Positions 1-9,255 of a DNA stretch of 64,000 nt are shown piece after piece; position 1 is the first letter of the stretch; every line of letters begins with the position of its first letter. The translations under genes were made by a program, and so were the position numbers. Under the pieces are notes generated by a model. It saw only the letters and a list, made by a program, of their open reading frames with translations. It had not been told where the DNA came from and did no database searches. The stretch is from Saccharothrix sp. NRRL B-16314 (GTDB taxonomy: Bacteria > Actinomycetota > Actinomycetes > Mycobacteriales > Pseudonocardiaceae): contig NZ_JNXC01000022.1 in assembly GCF_000716595.1 (NCBI RefSeq), forward strand, positions 124,001 through 188,000. The letters are read 5' to 3'.

Positions 1-1347
1 CAGCCAGTGCTGGATCAGGAACGTCAGGTGGAAGCCGAGGAACGTGGTCCAGAAGTGGAGCTTGCCCAGCGGCTCGTTCAGCATCCGCCCGGTCATCTTG
101 GGAAACCAGAAGTAGATGCCCGCGTACGTGGCGAACACGATCGTCCCGAACAGCACGTAGTGGAAGTGCGCCACCACGAAGTACGTGTCCGTGACGTGGA
201 AGTCGAGCGGCGGCGACGCCAGGATGATGCCGGTCAGCCCACCCAGCAGGAACGTGATCAGGAACCCGACGCTGAACAGCATCGGCGTCTCCAGCGTGAT
301 CTGCCCCTTCCACATGGTGCCGATCCAGTTGAAGAACTTGATCCCGGTCGGCACCGCGATGAGGAACGTCATCAGCGAGAAGAACGGCAGCAGCACCGCG
401 CCCGTGGCGAACATGTGGTGCGCCCACACCGCCACCGACAGCGCGGCGATGGCGAACGTGGCGAACACCAGCCCTTTGTAGCCGAACAGCGGTTTCCGGC
501 TGAACACCGGGAAGATCTCCGACACGATGCCGAAGAACGGCAACGCCACGATGTACACCTCGGGGTGCCCGAAGAACCAGAACAGGTGCTGCCACAGGAT
601 CACGCCGCCGTTCGCGGGGTCGAACACGTGCGCGCCCAGGTGCCGGTCGGCGGCCAGGCCCATCAGCGCCGCGGTGAGGATCGGGAACGCGAGCAGGATC
701 AGCAGGCTGGTGACGAAGATGTTCCAGGTGAAGATCGGCATCCGGAACATGGTCATGCCGGGCGCGCGCAGGCAGCACACCGTGGTCACCATGTTGACCC
801 CGCCCAGGATCGTCCCGAGCCCCGACACGGCCAGGCCCATGATCCACAGGTCGGGTCCGACGCCCGGCGCGTGCACCGCGCTGCTCAACGGCGTGTAGCC
901 GGTCCAGCCGAAGTCCGCCGCGCCGCCCGGCGTGACGAACCCGAGCATCACGGTCAGCCCGCCGAACAGGTACAGCCAGTACGAGAACGCGTTGAGCCGG
1001 GGGAACGCCACGTCCGGCGCGCCGATCTGCAACGGCAGGATGTAGTTCGCGAACCCGAACAGGATCGGCGTCGCGTACAGCAGCAACATGATCGTGCCGT
1101 GCATGGTGAACAGCTGGTTGTACTGCTCGGTCGACAGGAACTGCAGCCCCGGCCGGGCCAGCTCGCCCCGGATCAGCAGCGCCATCAGGCCACCGACCAT
1201 GAAGAACATGAACGACGTCGACAGGTAGAGCAGCCCGATCTGCTTCGGGTCCGTCGTCTTGAGCAGACTCAGGAACACGGCGCCCTTGGACCGTCGCCTG
1301 GCCGCACCAGGGTGGGTGATCACGGGTTCCGGCTTGAGCGCGGTCAT
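1..1347 (-). CDS. ctaD: cytochrome c oxidase subunit I, 3' end cut by window edge
   Basis: Catalytic subunit of the aa3-type terminal oxidase in the cytoplasmic membrane, which reduces oxygen to water and pumps protons. The 449 visible residues hold the family landmarks in order: the heme ligand in TMHGT, the CuB site with its cross-linked His-Tyr in GHPEVYI, the CuB histidine pair in WAHHMF, and the heme ligands in HFHYVLFG. Multiple hydrophobic segments fit the 12-helix fold. The reading frame is open to the window edge, so the C-terminus is missing because of the boundary and not through mutation. The ATG at 1347 is preceded by GGGAGG about 5 bases upstream. There is no oxidase partner gene within view. 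Confidence 0.96.
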   Translation of the reverse strand, partial: MTALKPEPVITHPGAARRRSKGAVFLSLLKTTDPKQIGLLYLSTSFMFFMVGGLMALLIRGELARPGLQFLSTEQYNQLFTMHGTIMLLLYATPILFGFANYILPLQIGAPDVAFPRLNAFSYWLYLFGGLTVMLGFVTPGGAADFGWTGYTPLSSAVHAPGVGPDLWIMGLAVSGLGTILGGVNMVTTVCCLRAPGMTMFRMPIFTWNIFVTSLLILLAFPILTAALMGLAADRHLGAHVFDPANGGVILWQHLFWFFGHPEVYIVALPFFGIVSEIFPVFSRKPLFGYKGLVFATFAIAALSVAVWAHHMFATGAVLLPFFSLMTFLIAVPTGIKFFNWIGTMWKGQITLETPMLFSVGFLITFLLGGLTGIILASPPLDFHVTDTYFVVAHFHYVLFGTIVFATYAGIYFWFPKMTGRMLNEPLGKLHFWTTFLGFHLTFLIQHWL

Positions 1348-1442
1348 CCCCGCCTCCCTCGTCCCGACGACGTCCCGACGACGTGAGCCAAGCCACATGT
1401 TCCTCCGGTCGGACGCGCGCGGCAAACGCGCGGGACCGGCGT

Positions 1443-2231
1443 TCAGTCGACCTCGGGGCGCTTGACCTGCTGTTCTATCGCGCCCGACGCTCGTTCGAGG
1501 AAGCGCAGCAGCTCCACCGGGAACGGCAGCACCAGCGTCGAGTTCTTCTCCGCGGCCACCTCCACGATGGTCTGGAGCAGCCGGAGCTGGAGCGCGGCGG
1601 GCGCCTGGGTCATGGCCACCGCCGCCTCGGACAGCTTCTTCGACGCCTGCAGCTCGCCGTCCGCGGTGATGATCCGGGCCCGCCGCTCCCGCTCCGCCTC
1701 GGCCTGCCGCGACATGGACCGCTTCATGCTCTCCGGCAGCGCCACGTCCTTGATCTCGACCCGGTCGATCTCGATGCCCCACGACAGCGCCGGGTTGTCG
1801 ATCATCAGCTCGAGGCCCTGGTTGAGGCGTTCCCGGTTGGACAGGAGGTCGTCCAACTCGCTCTTGCCGATGATCGAGCGCAACGACGTCTGCGCGACCT
1901 GGAGCATGGCGAACCGGTAGTCCTCGACGCTGACCACCGCCCGGACCGGGTCGACCACCTTGAAGTAGACGACGGCGTCCACGCGCACGGTGACGTTGTC
2001 GCGCGTGATGCCGTCCTGCGCCGGGATCGGCTGGGTGACGATCTGGAGGTTCACCTTCCGGAGCCGGTCGACGCCCGGCACGACCATGGTCAACCCGGGT
2101 CCGCGCAACGACGGCAGCACCCTGCCGAACCGGAAGACCAATGCCTGTTCGTACTGCTTCACGACGCGTGCGCTGCCCGCGAGCCCGAGCGCGACCAGAC
2201 CGAGCACGCCGATGACGATGTCGAGGACCAT
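1443..2231 (-). CDS. SPFH/band-7 (stomatin-like) membrane protein
   Basis: About 262 residues. One N-terminal membrane helix (roughly residues 3-20, rich in Val, Leu and Gly) is followed by a band-7 domain beginning [13 protein letters not shown] and continuing through the typical PGL and QDGITRDNV stretches. The C-terminal third is an Ala/Glu-rich coiled-coil-like segment ([13 protein letters not shown]). The family scaffolds membrane microdomains and often regulates membrane proteases. I chose the ATG at 2231 because AGGGAG lies 9 bases upstream; the in-frame ATG at 2240 would have no spacing from that same sequence. It is divergent from mshC. No NfeD partner gene is adjacent, so its client is unknown. 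Confidence 0.85.
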   Translation of the reverse strand: MVLDIVIGVLGLVALGLAGSARVVKQYEQALVFRFGRVLPSLRGPGLTMVVPGVDRLRKVNLQIVTQPIPAQDGITRDNVTVRVDAVVYFKVVDPVRAVVSVEDYRFAMLQVAQTSLRSIIGKSELDDLLSNRERLNQGLELMIDNPALSWGIEIDRVEIKDVALPESMKRSMSRQAEAERERRARIITADGELQASKKLSEAAVAMTQAPAALQLRLLQTIVEVAAEKNSTLVLPFPVELLRFLERASGAIEQQVKRPEVD

Positions 2232-2321
2232 CGCGACCATCTCCCTGGTCAGAGGGTACGCCCGCCGTCCCACCAGGCGGACGTTCGTCCACCGTCCGGT
2301 AGGGGAGTTAGTGTCGTTCAC

Positions 2322-3575
2322 ATGCAGACCTGGTCATCTACTCCAGTCCCGCGGGTAGCGGGCGAGCCGCGCCCGCTGCGGCTGTTCGACACCGCCACCG
2401 GCGAGGTGCGCCCGACCGCTCCCGGTGCCACCGCCAGGTTGTACGTCTGCGGCATCACCCCGTACGACGCCACGCACCTGGGGCACGCAGCCACCTACCT
2501 GGCGTTCGACCTGGTGCACCGGGTGTGGCTGGACAACGGCCACGACGTGCACTACGTGCAGAACGTCACGGACATCGACGACCCGCTGCTGGAGCGCGCC
2601 GAGCGGGACCAGGACGACTGGGTGGTCCTCGGCATGCGGGAGACCGCACTGTTCCGCGAGGACATGGTGGCGTTGAGGGTGCTGCCGCCGCGCGAGTACG
2701 TCGGCGCGGTGGAGGCGATCCCGGAGGTCGTCGAGGCCATCGCCAAGCTGATGGCGAGCGGGGCCGCGTACCGGGTGGACGACGCCGAGTACCCCGACGT
2801 GTACTTCGACCAGTCGGCGACCGGCCGGTTCGGCTACGAGTCGAACTACGACCTGGAGACGATGACCCGGTTCTTCGGCGAGCGCGGCGGCGACCCGGAC
2901 CGGCCGGGCAAGCGGCACCCGTTGGACGCCCTGGTGTGGCGGACCGCGCGGCCCGGTGAGCCGTCGTGGCCGTCCGAGCTCGGCGCCGGCCGGCCGGGGT
3001 GGCACATCGAGTGCAGCGCGATCGCGTTGAACCGGCTCGGCACCGCGTTCGACGTGCAGGGCGGCGGCTCCGACCTGATCTTCCCGCACCACGAGTTCTC
3101 CGCCGCGCACGCCGAGTCGTTGACCGGTGAGCACCCGTTCGCGCGGCACTACGTGCACGCGGGCATGATCGGCCTGGACGGCGAGAAGATGTCCAAGTCC
3201 CGCGGCAACCTGGTGTTCGTGTCCAAGTTGCGGGCCGAGAAGGTCGACCCGAACGCGATCCGGCTGGCGTTGCTGTCGGGCCACTACCGCACCGACCGGC
3301 CGTGGAGCGACGCGCTGCTGGCGGAGGCCGAGGCGCGGCTGGCGAAGTGGCGTGCGGCGGCGGCCCTCGCGTCGGGTCCGAGCGCGGTGGACGCGGTTGC
3401 CCGGCTGCGCGACCACCTGGGCGACGACCTCGACACGCCCCGCGCGCTGGCGGCCTTGGACGGCTGGGCCGCCGAGGCGCTGTCGACGGGCGGCTCGGAC
3501 GCCACCGGGCCCGCCCTGTTCCGCACGGCCGTCGACTCGCTGCTGGGCGTGGAGCTGTCTTCAGCGGAGCTGTGA
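2322..3575 (+). CDS. mshC: L-cysteine:1D-myo-inosityl 2-amino-2-deoxy-alpha-D-glucopyranoside ligase
   Basis: ATP-dependent ligase that joins cysteine to GlcN-inositol, the third step of mycothiol synthesis in the actinobacterial cytoplasm. The 417-residue protein has the class I cysteinyl-tRNA-synthetase-like fold: the zinc Cys in YVCGITPYD, the HIGH-like THLGHA, further metal ligands in WHIECSAIA and PHHEFS, and the KMSKS loop in [10 protein letters not shown]. It lacks a tRNA-binding C-terminal extension, and the opening [10 protein letters not shown] is typical of MshC and not of CysS. ATG at 2322. TAGTGT at 2309-2314 lies 7 bases before the start, which suggests a leaderless transcript. 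The neighbouring cysQ of mycobacteria is not seen here. Confidence 0.96.
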   Translation: MQTWSSTPVPRVAGEPRPLRLFDTATGEVRPTAPGATARLYVCGITPYDATHLGHAATYLAFDLVHRVWLDNGHDVHYVQNVTDIDDPLLERAERDQDDWVVLGMRETALFREDMVALRVLPPREYVGAVEAIPEVVEAIAKLMASGAAYRVDDAEYPDVYFDQSATGRFGYESNYDLETMTRFFGERGGDPDRPGKRHPLDALVWRTARPGEPSWPSELGAGRPGWHIECSAIALNRLGTAFDVQGGGSDLIFPHHEFSAAHAESLTGEHPFARHYVHAGMIGLDGEKMSKSRGNLVFVSKLRAEKVDPNAIRLALLSGHYRTDRPWSDALLAEAEARLAKWRAAAALASGPSAVDAVARLRDHLGDDLDTPRALAALDGWAAEALSTGGSDATGPALFRTAVDSLLGVELSSAEL

Positions 3576-3590
3576 CCAGCGCGGACGAGA

Positions 3591-3621
3591 GCGGGGCCGC
3601 CCCTCGAAGGGACGGCCCCGC
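3591..3621. terminator. hairpin terminator between convergent mshC and subtilase
   Basis: The arms GCGGGGCCG (3591-3599) and CGGCCCCGC (3613-3621) pair perfectly, and an inner CCC/GGG closes a TCGAA loop. It lies between two convergent stop codons and so may serve both. There is no U-tract, as is usual in high-GC actinobacteria. Confidence 0.7.
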
Positions 3622-3636
3622 CGGTCACGCGACAGC

Positions 3637-5289
3637 TCAGGCGTCGAGCGTCCAGCTGTTGATGTAGCCCGTGTCCAGGGAGGCCTGGTCGCGGACGCGC
3701 AGCTTCCAGGTGCCCGCGGCGGCCTCGGACGAGGCGTTCACGGTGTAGCTGCGGCTGATGTTGTCGGTGCTGCTGCCGGTGCGGTTGTGCAGGTTGTAGA
3801 CCGAGCCGTCCGGCGCGACCAGGTCGACGATCAGGTCACCGATGTAGGTGTGCCGGATGTCCACCTGCACGGTGGTGCTGGACGAGGCGTTGCCGGCGCA
3901 GTTCAGCGTGATCGTGCTGTTCACGTCGGAGTTGTCGCCGATGGTCACGTCGGTGCCGTTGGTGGCCGCGGCGCAGCCGCTGGTCGTCGTGACGGCCCAC
4001 GAGAACGTGGTGCTCGCGGTCCGCGACGCCGAGTCGCGCACGGTCGCCGTCACCGAGTAGTTGCCCGCGGTCGTCGCCGTGCCGGAGATCAGGCCGGACG
4101 AGCTGATCGACAGGCCGGCGGGGAGGCCGGTGGCCGAGAATGTGTACGGCGCGGTGCCGCCGGTGGCGGACAGCTGGACGCTGACCGAACCGCCGACGAG
4201 CGTCGACTGGTTGCCCGGGTTGGTGACCGCCGGGCCGCCGGGGGTCGCCGAGCCGGTGTACATCAGCTTGTTCGGCGAGCCGGTGCCCGGGCTGGTGATC
4301 TTGTCCGAGGTGGCGGCGGCGATGACCGCCGAGTTCACCGTCGGCGGGGTGGCCGTGGGGTTGTCCGCCAGGTACAGCGCCGCCGCGCCCGCGACGTGCG
4401 GGGACGCCATCGACGTGCCGCTGATGGTGTTGGTGGAGGTGTCGTTGGTCATCCACGCCGACGTGATGTTCTGGCCGGGCGCGAACAGGTCGGTGCAGGT
4501 GCCGAAGTTCGAGAACGAGGCACGCGCGTCGGTGTTGGTCGACGCGTTCACGCTCAGCGCCTCGGCGACCCGGGCCGGCGAGTAGTTGCACGCGTTCGCG
4601 TTCGAGTTGCCCGACGCCACCGCGTACGTGATGCCGGCCGCGATGGAGTTGCGCACCGCGGTGTCCAGCGCGGAGTCAACGCCGCCGCCCAGCGACATGT
4701 TCGCGACGGCCGGCTTGACGGCGTTCTGGGTGACCCAGTTGACGCCGTTCACCACGCCCGCCGTGGTGCCCGAGCCCTGGCAGTTGAGCACCTTGACGGC
4801 GATCAGCTGCACGCCCTTGGCGACGCCGTGCGCGGTGCCGCCGACGGTGCCGGCAACGTGCGTGCCGTGGCCGTTGCAGTCGGTGTTGTTGGTGTCGACG
4901 GTGTTGGTGCCCCAGGTGGCACGGCCGCCGAAGTCGCTGTGCGTGGTCCGGATGTGCACGAACGCGACCCGCGGGTCGGCGGCGAGGCGCCTGGCCTGCC
5001 CGGCGGACAGCGAGGCGTGGAAGCCGTTGAGGGCGTGCTGCCACGCCACGCGGACCTGGCCGCCGTACTTGCCGACCAGCGAGGACGCGGTCGACGCGGA
5101 CTCCGATCGCGGTGACGAGGCGTCGTTCAGGGCCACGATGTAGGAGCCGGGGACGGCGTCGGCGCGCTCGGCGCCGAGCACGGTGCCCTCGGCTGCCGCC
5201 ACTCCGGTGTTCGCGAAGGCCAGCGCGGCGGCCGACACGGCGGCCAGGCCGAGCACGGCCAGCTTTCTGGTGGTGCGGGCGTCTCCCAT
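3637..5289 (-). CDS. secreted S8 (subtilase) family protein lacking the catalytic Asp region
   Basis: 550 residues: Sec-type signal peptide (about 1-33), I9 propeptide (about 48-111), S8 peptidase region (112-350), an Ig-like putative-binding domain (about 355-435) and a C-terminal P/Homo-B domain (about 440-550). The catalytic His141 (NGHGTHVAG), oxyanion Asn228 (SGNS) and Ser293 (GTSMASPHVAG) are present. The stretch that should carry the DTG aspartate is absent: the propeptide ends VAFV at 108-111 and runs straight into HIRTTHSDFGG, which in homologues directly follows IIDTG. About 50 residues are missing without a frame shift. RBS AAGGGAG lies 9 bases before the ATG. Inactive as read, unless this is an assembly error. 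Confidence 0.88.
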   Translation of the reverse strand: MGDARTTRKLAVLGLAAVSAAALAFANTGVAAAEGTVLGAERADAVPGSYIVALNDASSPRSESASTASSLVGKYGGQVRVAWQHALNGFHASLSAGQARRLAADPRVAFVHIRTTHSDFGGRATWGTNTVDTNNTDCNGHGTHVAGTVGGTAHGVAKGVQLIAVKVLNCQGSGTTAGVVNGVNWVTQNAVKPAVANMSLGGGVDSALDTAVRNSIAAGITYAVASGNSNANACNYSPARVAEALSVNASTNTDARASFSNFGTCTDLFAPGQNITSAWMTNDTSTNTISGTSMASPHVAGAAALYLADNPTATPPTVNSAVIAAATSDKITSPGTGSPNKLMYTGSATPGGPAVTNPGNQSTLVGGSVSVQLSATGGTAPYTFSATGLPAGLSISSSGLISGTATTAGNYSVTATVRDSASRTASTTFSWAVTTTSGCAAATNGTDVTIGDNSDVNSTITLNCAGNASSSTTVQVDIRHTYIGDLIVDLVAPDGSVYNLHNRTGSSTDNISRSYTVNASSEAAAGTWKLRVRDQASLDTGYINSWTLDA

Positions 5290-5528
5290 GGCAGGGTTCT
5301 CCCTTTTTGGGCAGGGCGGCGCGGCCGTGCCGGGCGGGTGCGCCGGGCGGCCGTGCGTGCAGGGTGGGGACGTTCGCGCGAACTGGGTGTAGCGACCTGG
5401 TCACGTGAATGCTCCGTGACGACACCGGGCCCCGATAGCGCCGATCGTCGGTACTCGGCGCGATCTAAACCGATCACTACGGCCGAACGCGTCCGATCAG
5501 CGTCGGACAGGGCCGAATGCCGACCCGG

Positions 5529-6017
5529 TCAGGGGGCCAGTCGCTCGTCCCGGTACTCCCGCCACCGCTTGAGCATCTTCGGCAGCTCGGCGTGGAAGAA
5601 CTCGAAGAACATCAGGGTCTCGGCGATGCGCTTGCCCGCGGGCGTCTCGACGCCGAGCGCGCTGACGCCTTCCTTGAGCGGTCCGGTCATCCGGCGCAGC
5701 ATCTCGTCCCGGCGGAACAGCGCCTCGTACCAGAGGTCGTCGAGCACCCGGTAGAGGTCGCGGCGGGTGCCCGTCTCCCGTTCCCGGCTCACCAGGCCGA
5801 TCTGGGTCAGGTACCGGACCGCGCCGGAGATCGCGGCAGGGGACACGCGCAGCACGTCGGCCAGTTCGGCGGCGGTCATCTCGCCGGAGTCGGTGGCGAG
5901 CAGGGCCACGAACACCCGCGCGGGCATCCTCGGCATGCCGGACTCGGTGAACACCGAGGAGAAGCGCTCGATGAAGCGCAGCACGGCCTGATCGTCCCGC
6001 TCGTCCACCTGTGTCAC
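5529..6017 (-). CDS. GbsR/MarR-type winged-helix regulator
   Basis: About 162 residues. The winged helix-turn-helix spans roughly residues 35-95 (MTAAELADVLRVSPAAISGAVRYLTQIGLV, then the wing with RERETGTRRDLYRV) and is followed by a helical C-terminal domain. It is divergent from the ABC exporter genes and is expected to repress them and itself; the ligand is unknown. GTG at 6017 is the best start because GAGGGG lies 11 bases upstream; a GTG at 6008 is also possible. The longer frame upstream runs back into the ABC gene and is not real. A TATAAA on this strand at 6058-6063 could be the -10. Confidence 0.82.
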   Translation of the reverse strand: MTQVDERDDQAVLRFIERFSSVFTESGMPRMPARVFVALLATDSGEMTAAELADVLRVSPAAISGAVRYLTQIGLVSRERETGTRRDLYRVLDDLWYEALFRRDEMLRRMTGPLKEGVSALGVETPAGKRIAETLMFFEFFHAELPKMLKRWREYRDERLAP

Positions 6018-6075
6018 CGCCGGATCATCCCCTCGTGGCTCTTCGAACGGGTGGCAGTTTATACGCTTCCTTAAC

Positions 6076-6091
6076 TTCACGACTTTGTGAA
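6076..6091. promoter_or_regulatory. operator between GbsR/MarR regulator and ABC exporter
   Basis: Perfect inverted repeat TTCAC-N6-GTGAA in the 94-bp divergent gap. It covers the -35 and spacer positions expected for a -10 TAGCTT at 6099-6104, which lies 7 bases before the ABC ATG. Placement beside a winged-helix regulator suggests autoregulation and repression of the exporter. The binding itself is inferred. Confidence 0.55.
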
Positions 6092-6111
6092 TCGACTGTA
6101 GCTTTCTGCTC

Positions 6112-7029
6112 ATGACTGCTGCGATATCCGTGTCGGCCCTGGTCAAGACGTTCGGGCCGACGCGTGCACTGGACGGCTTGGACCTCACCGTCCACGAGGG
6201 GGAGGTGCACGGCTTCCTCGGCCCCAACGGTTCGGGCAAGTCGACCACCATCCGGGTCCTGCTGGGTCTGCTGCGCGCCGACGCGGGCTCCGCGTCGCTG
6301 CTGGGCGGCGATCCTTGGCGCGACACCGCCGAACTGCACCGCCGCCTCGCCTACGTGCCGGGCGACGTGAGCCTGTGGCCGAACCTGACCGGCGGCGAGG
6401 TGATCGACCTGCTAAGCAGGCTGCGCGGGGGCCTGAACGAGAAGCGCCGGGCCGACCTGCTGGAACGCTTCGAGCTGGACCCGCGCAAGAAGGGCCGCAC
6501 CTACTCCAAGGGCAACCGGCAGAAGGTGGCACTGGTCGCCGCGCTCGCCTCGGACGTGGAGCTGCTGATCCTGGACGAGCCGACCTCCGGGCTGGACCCG
6601 CTGATGGAGGCCGTGTTCCAGGAGGCCGTCAACGAGCTGCGCGGCCGGCGGACGGTGCTGCTGTCCAGCCACATCCTGGCCGAGGTCGAGGCGCTGTGCG
6701 ACCGGGTCAGCATCATCCGCAACGGCCGCACGGTGGAGACCGGCACGCTGGCAGACCTGCGCCACCTCACTCGCACCAGCGTGTCCGCCGAGCTCGTCGG
6801 CGCCCCGAACGGGCTGGCCGGGCTGTCCGGCGTGCACGACCTCGAGGTGGACGGGACGCGGGTGAAGTTCGAGGTGGACACCGACCACCTCGACACGGCG
6901 CTGCGCGCGTTGGTCGGCAGCGGCGTCCGCACGCTGACCAGCCAGCCGCCCACGCTGGAAGAGCTGTTCCTGCGCCACTACGAGGACGAGGCGCCGGCCG
7001 GAGGAGTGGAAGAGGCGGTGTCGTCGTGA
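6112..7029 (+). CDS. ABC exporter ATP-binding protein
   Basis: 305 residues; energises the ABC-2 permease encoded next. Walker [10 protein letters not shown] (about 38-46), Q-loop region, signature YSKGNRQK replacing the classical LSGGQ, Walker [14 protein letters not shown], and switch His in SSHILAEVE are all present. The last 90 residues form the accessory domain usual for antibiotic-type (DrrA/YhfI-like) exporters. The ATG at 6112 has TAGCTT ending 7 bases upstream and no Shine-Dalgarno sequence, consistent with a leaderless message. The stop overlaps the permease start as GTGA. The substrate cannot be read from the sequence; a hydrophobic drug is plausible because the divergent regulator is GbsR/MarR-like. 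Confidence 0.93.
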   Translation: MTAAISVSALVKTFGPTRALDGLDLTVHEGEVHGFLGPNGSGKSTTIRVLLGLLRADAGSASLLGGDPWRDTAELHRRLAYVPGDVSLWPNLTGGEVIDLLSRLRGGLNEKRRADLLERFELDPRKKGRTYSKGNRQKVALVAALASDVELLILDEPTSGLDPLMEAVFQEAVNELRGRRTVLLSSHILAEVEALCDRVSIIRNGRTVETGTLADLRHLTRTSVSAELVGAPNGLAGLSGVHDLEVDGTRVKFEVDTDHLDTALRALVGSGVRTLTSQPPTLEELFLRHYEDEAPAGGVEEAVSS

Positions 7030-8618
7030 CCGGGCTCGGCTCGCTGGTCCGCCTCGCCCTGCGCCGCGACCGGCTGCTGCTCGCCGCGTGGATCATCGGC
7101 CTGGTCGGCATCACCCTGTCCACCGCGTCGACCCTGGAAGAGCTGTACGGCTCGGTCGACTCGCGGCAGCAGTTGGCCGCGACGGCGGGGAGCAACCCGG
7201 CGTTCCTGGCCATGCTCGGCCCGCTGCACGACGCGTCGACCGTCGGCGGCGTGCTGGCCTGGCGGTGGGGCGTGTTCGGCTCGCTGCTCATCGGCCTGAT
7301 GAGCATGTTCCTGGTCACCAGGCACACCAGGGCCGAGGAGGAGACCGGCCGGCTGGAGCTGATCGGCTCGGCCGTCGTCTCCCGGCACGCGCCGCTGGCC
7401 GCCGCGGTGGTCGTGGCGCTGCTGGCGAGCACGGCGATCGGCCTGCTGATCGCGTTCGGCCTGCTCGGCGTGGGTCAGTCGGCGGCCGGGTCGTTCGCGT
7501 TCGGCCTGGCCTTCGCGTCGGTCGGCTGGGTGTTCACCGGTGTCGGCGCGGTGAGCGCGCAGCTGTCGGAGAGCGCCCGCACGGCCAACTCGATCTCCGG
7601 TGGCGTGCTCGGCGCCGCCTACCTGTTGCGCGCCGTCGGTGACGGGGCGGGCGACCAGGGCCCGACGTGGCTGACGTGGCTGTCGCCGTTGGGGTGGCTG
7701 GAGCAGACCAGGGCGTTCGCCGGCGACCGGTACTGGGTGCTGCTGCTGCCGTTGGCCCTGTTCGCGGTGCTGCTGGTCGCCGCATCGGCGCTGGTGGCGA
7801 AGCGCGACATCGGCGGTGGCCTGCTGCCGACCCGGCTCGGCCCGGCCCGCGCGCCCGCCTCGCTGGGCAGCGCGTTCGGCCTGGCCTGGCGGTTGCAGCG
7901 GGGCATGCTGATCGGCTGGACGGTGAGCCTGTTCGGGCTCGGCGCGGTCTACGGGTCGATCGCGCGGGGGGTCGAGCAGATGTTGGAGGCCAACCCGGCG
8001 CTGGAGAAGATCCTGTCGCAGATGGGCGGCGCGGGCGCGATCGTCGACGTCTACCTGGCGTCGATCATCGGCATCATCGCCCTGTTCAGCGCGATCTACG
8101 TGGTGCAGGCGACGTTGCGGCTGCGCGGCGAGGAGACCGAGTTCCGCGCCGAGGCGGTGCTGGCCACGCCGGTCAGCCGGTACGCGTGGGTCGGCAGCCA
8201 CCTGGTGTTCGCCACCGCCGGCACGGCCGTGGTGCTGGCCGCCGCGGGTGCGGGCGCGGGTCTGGTGCACGGGGCGCGCGTCGGCGATGTCGGCGGGCAG
8301 GTCGTCCGGCTGGTGGGCGCGGCGTTGACGCACGTCCCGGCGGTGTGGGTGGTCGCGGGGATCGCGCTGGCGCTGTTCGCGGTGGTGCCGAAGCTGGCCT
8401 CGGCGGGCTGGGCGGTGATCGTGGTGTTCCTGGTGCTCGGCCAGCTCGGGCCGCTGCTCCAGCTCGACCAGTGGGCGATGGACTTGTCGCCGTTCACGCA
8501 CATCCCGAAGGTTCCGGGCGCGGACGTGACCGCTGGGCCGCTGCTGTGGCTGACGGTGGTCGCGCTGGGGCTGGTGGCGGTCGGGTTCGCGGCGTTCCGG
8601 CGGCGGGACGTCGGCTGA
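7026..8618 (+). CDS. ABC-2 type exporter permease (YhfI/polyketide exporter-like)
   Basis: 530 residues with about 12 hydrophobic segments arranged as two similar halves; the second half starts near the [14 protein letters not shown] stretch. This double-length ABC-2 permease type is annotated as an exporter of polyketide antibiotics in actinobacteria. GTG at 7026 overlaps the ATPase stop by GTGA, so translation is coupled and the two products probably form one complex in the membrane. No soluble domains are visible. Regulation should follow the divergent GbsR/MarR gene. The actual substrate is unknown. Confidence 0.9.
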   Translation: MTGLGSLVRLALRRDRLLLAAWIIGLVGITLSTASTLEELYGSVDSRQQLAATAGSNPAFLAMLGPLHDASTVGGVLAWRWGVFGSLLIGLMSMFLVTRHTRAEEETGRLELIGSAVVSRHAPLAAAVVVALLASTAIGLLIAFGLLGVGQSAAGSFAFGLAFASVGWVFTGVGAVSAQLSESARTANSISGGVLGAAYLLRAVGDGAGDQGPTWLTWLSPLGWLEQTRAFAGDRYWVLLLPLALFAVLLVAASALVAKRDIGGGLLPTRLGPARAPASLGSAFGLAWRLQRGMLIGWTVSLFGLGAVYGSIARGVEQMLEANPALEKILSQMGGAGAIVDVYLASIIGIIALFSAIYVVQATLRLRGEETEFRAEAVLATPVSRYAWVGSHLVFATAGTAVVLAAAGAGAGLVHGARVGDVGGQVVRLVGAALTHVPAVWVVAGIALALFAVVPKLASAGWAVIVVFLVLGQLGPLLQLDQWAMDLSPFTHIPKVPGADVTAGPLLWLTVVALGLVAVGFAAFRRRDVG

Positions 8619-8650
8619 GGTCGGGGAAGAGGCCTTCCGGGAAGAGTTTG

Positions 8651-8680
8651 TGAAAGGAGTCTTTCGAAACATCTCTTTCA
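8651..8680. promoter_or_regulatory. palindromic operator upstream of ArsR-type regulator
   Basis: TGAAAG at 8651-8656 is mirrored by CTTTCA at 8675-8680, and a nested GAAAG-N4-CTTTC lies at 8652-8665. The element ends 4 bases before a -10-like TACCGT (8685-8690) that precedes the ATG by 7 bases, so a bound regulator would cover the -35. Probable autoregulatory site of the downstream ArsR-MFS operon. Confidence 0.55.
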
Positions 8681-8697
8681 GGTCTACCGTCGGGGCC

Positions 8698-9255
8698 ATG
8701 GATCTGCCACAGCCCCGACGGGTCACCGATGTCGACGCGCTGCGGGCGCTGGCCCACCCGCTGCGCGTGTCGCTGTTGAACCACCTGCTCGCGGTCGGGC
8801 CGCGCACCGCGAGCTCCTGCGCGGAGGCCGTCGGGTCGACCGCGTCGAACTGCAGCTGGCACCTCCGGCAGCTGGCGAAGAACGGGTTCGTGGAACGCGT
8901 CGAGGCCGGTGACGGGCGGGAACGGCCGTGGCGGGCCACGTCGGTGGGCTACGACGTCGGCGGGTTCGACGAGGACCCGGAGGTCCGCACGCAGCAGGAC
9001 GCGCTGCTCGCGTTGGGGCTGAACGACGAGAACCGGCTGGTGCAGCGGTTCCTGGACCGGCAGCACGAGCTGCCGCGCGAGTGGCTGGAAGCCTCCGCGA
9101 TGCACGGATACGCGGTCAACGTGACGCCGGAGGAGCTGGTCGGCCTGGTCGGCCTGATCGACGACATCCTGCGCCCGTACCTGGTGCCGGTTCGCGAGGA
9201 CGTGCCGGAGGGCGCTCGGCCCGCGCACGTCGGCATCAGGGCCTTCCCGCGGTGA
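8698..9255 (+). CDS. ArsR-type winged-helix regulator
   Basis: About 185 residues. The HTH spans about 15-75 (LRALAHPLRVSLLNHLL, then TASNCSWHLRQLAKNGFVERV), the classical ArsR/HTH_20 layout; the C-terminal half is helical with no metal-binding Cys cluster, so a small-molecule ligand is more likely than a metal. ATG at 8698 is preceded by TACCGT with a 7-base gap and no Shine-Dalgarno, as in leaderless genes. The gene overlaps the MFS gene by GTGA, so regulator and transporter form one operon, and the palindromes at 8651-8680 are the likely binding site. Confidence 0.88.
   Translation: MDLPQPRRVTDVDALRALAHPLRVSLLNHLLAVGPRTASSCAEAVGSTASNCSWHLRQLAKNGFVERVEAGDGRERPWRATSVGYDVGGFDEDPEVRTQQDALLALGLNDENRLVQRFLDRQHELPREWLEASAMHGYAVNVTPEELVGLVGLIDDILRPYLVPVREDVPEGARPAHVGIRAFPR

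Noticed and set aside
7..1386. Long plus-strand open frame opposite ctaD
   Set aside because: Its product is Arg/His/Gln-rich without domains; the minus strand encodes a clear cytochrome oxidase. Antisense frames stay open here because of high GC.
8928..9251. Longer start for the MFS gene inside the ArsR gene
   Set aside because: The extension is the shadow of ArsR in another frame; the GTGA overlap start begins right at the first conserved MFS residues.
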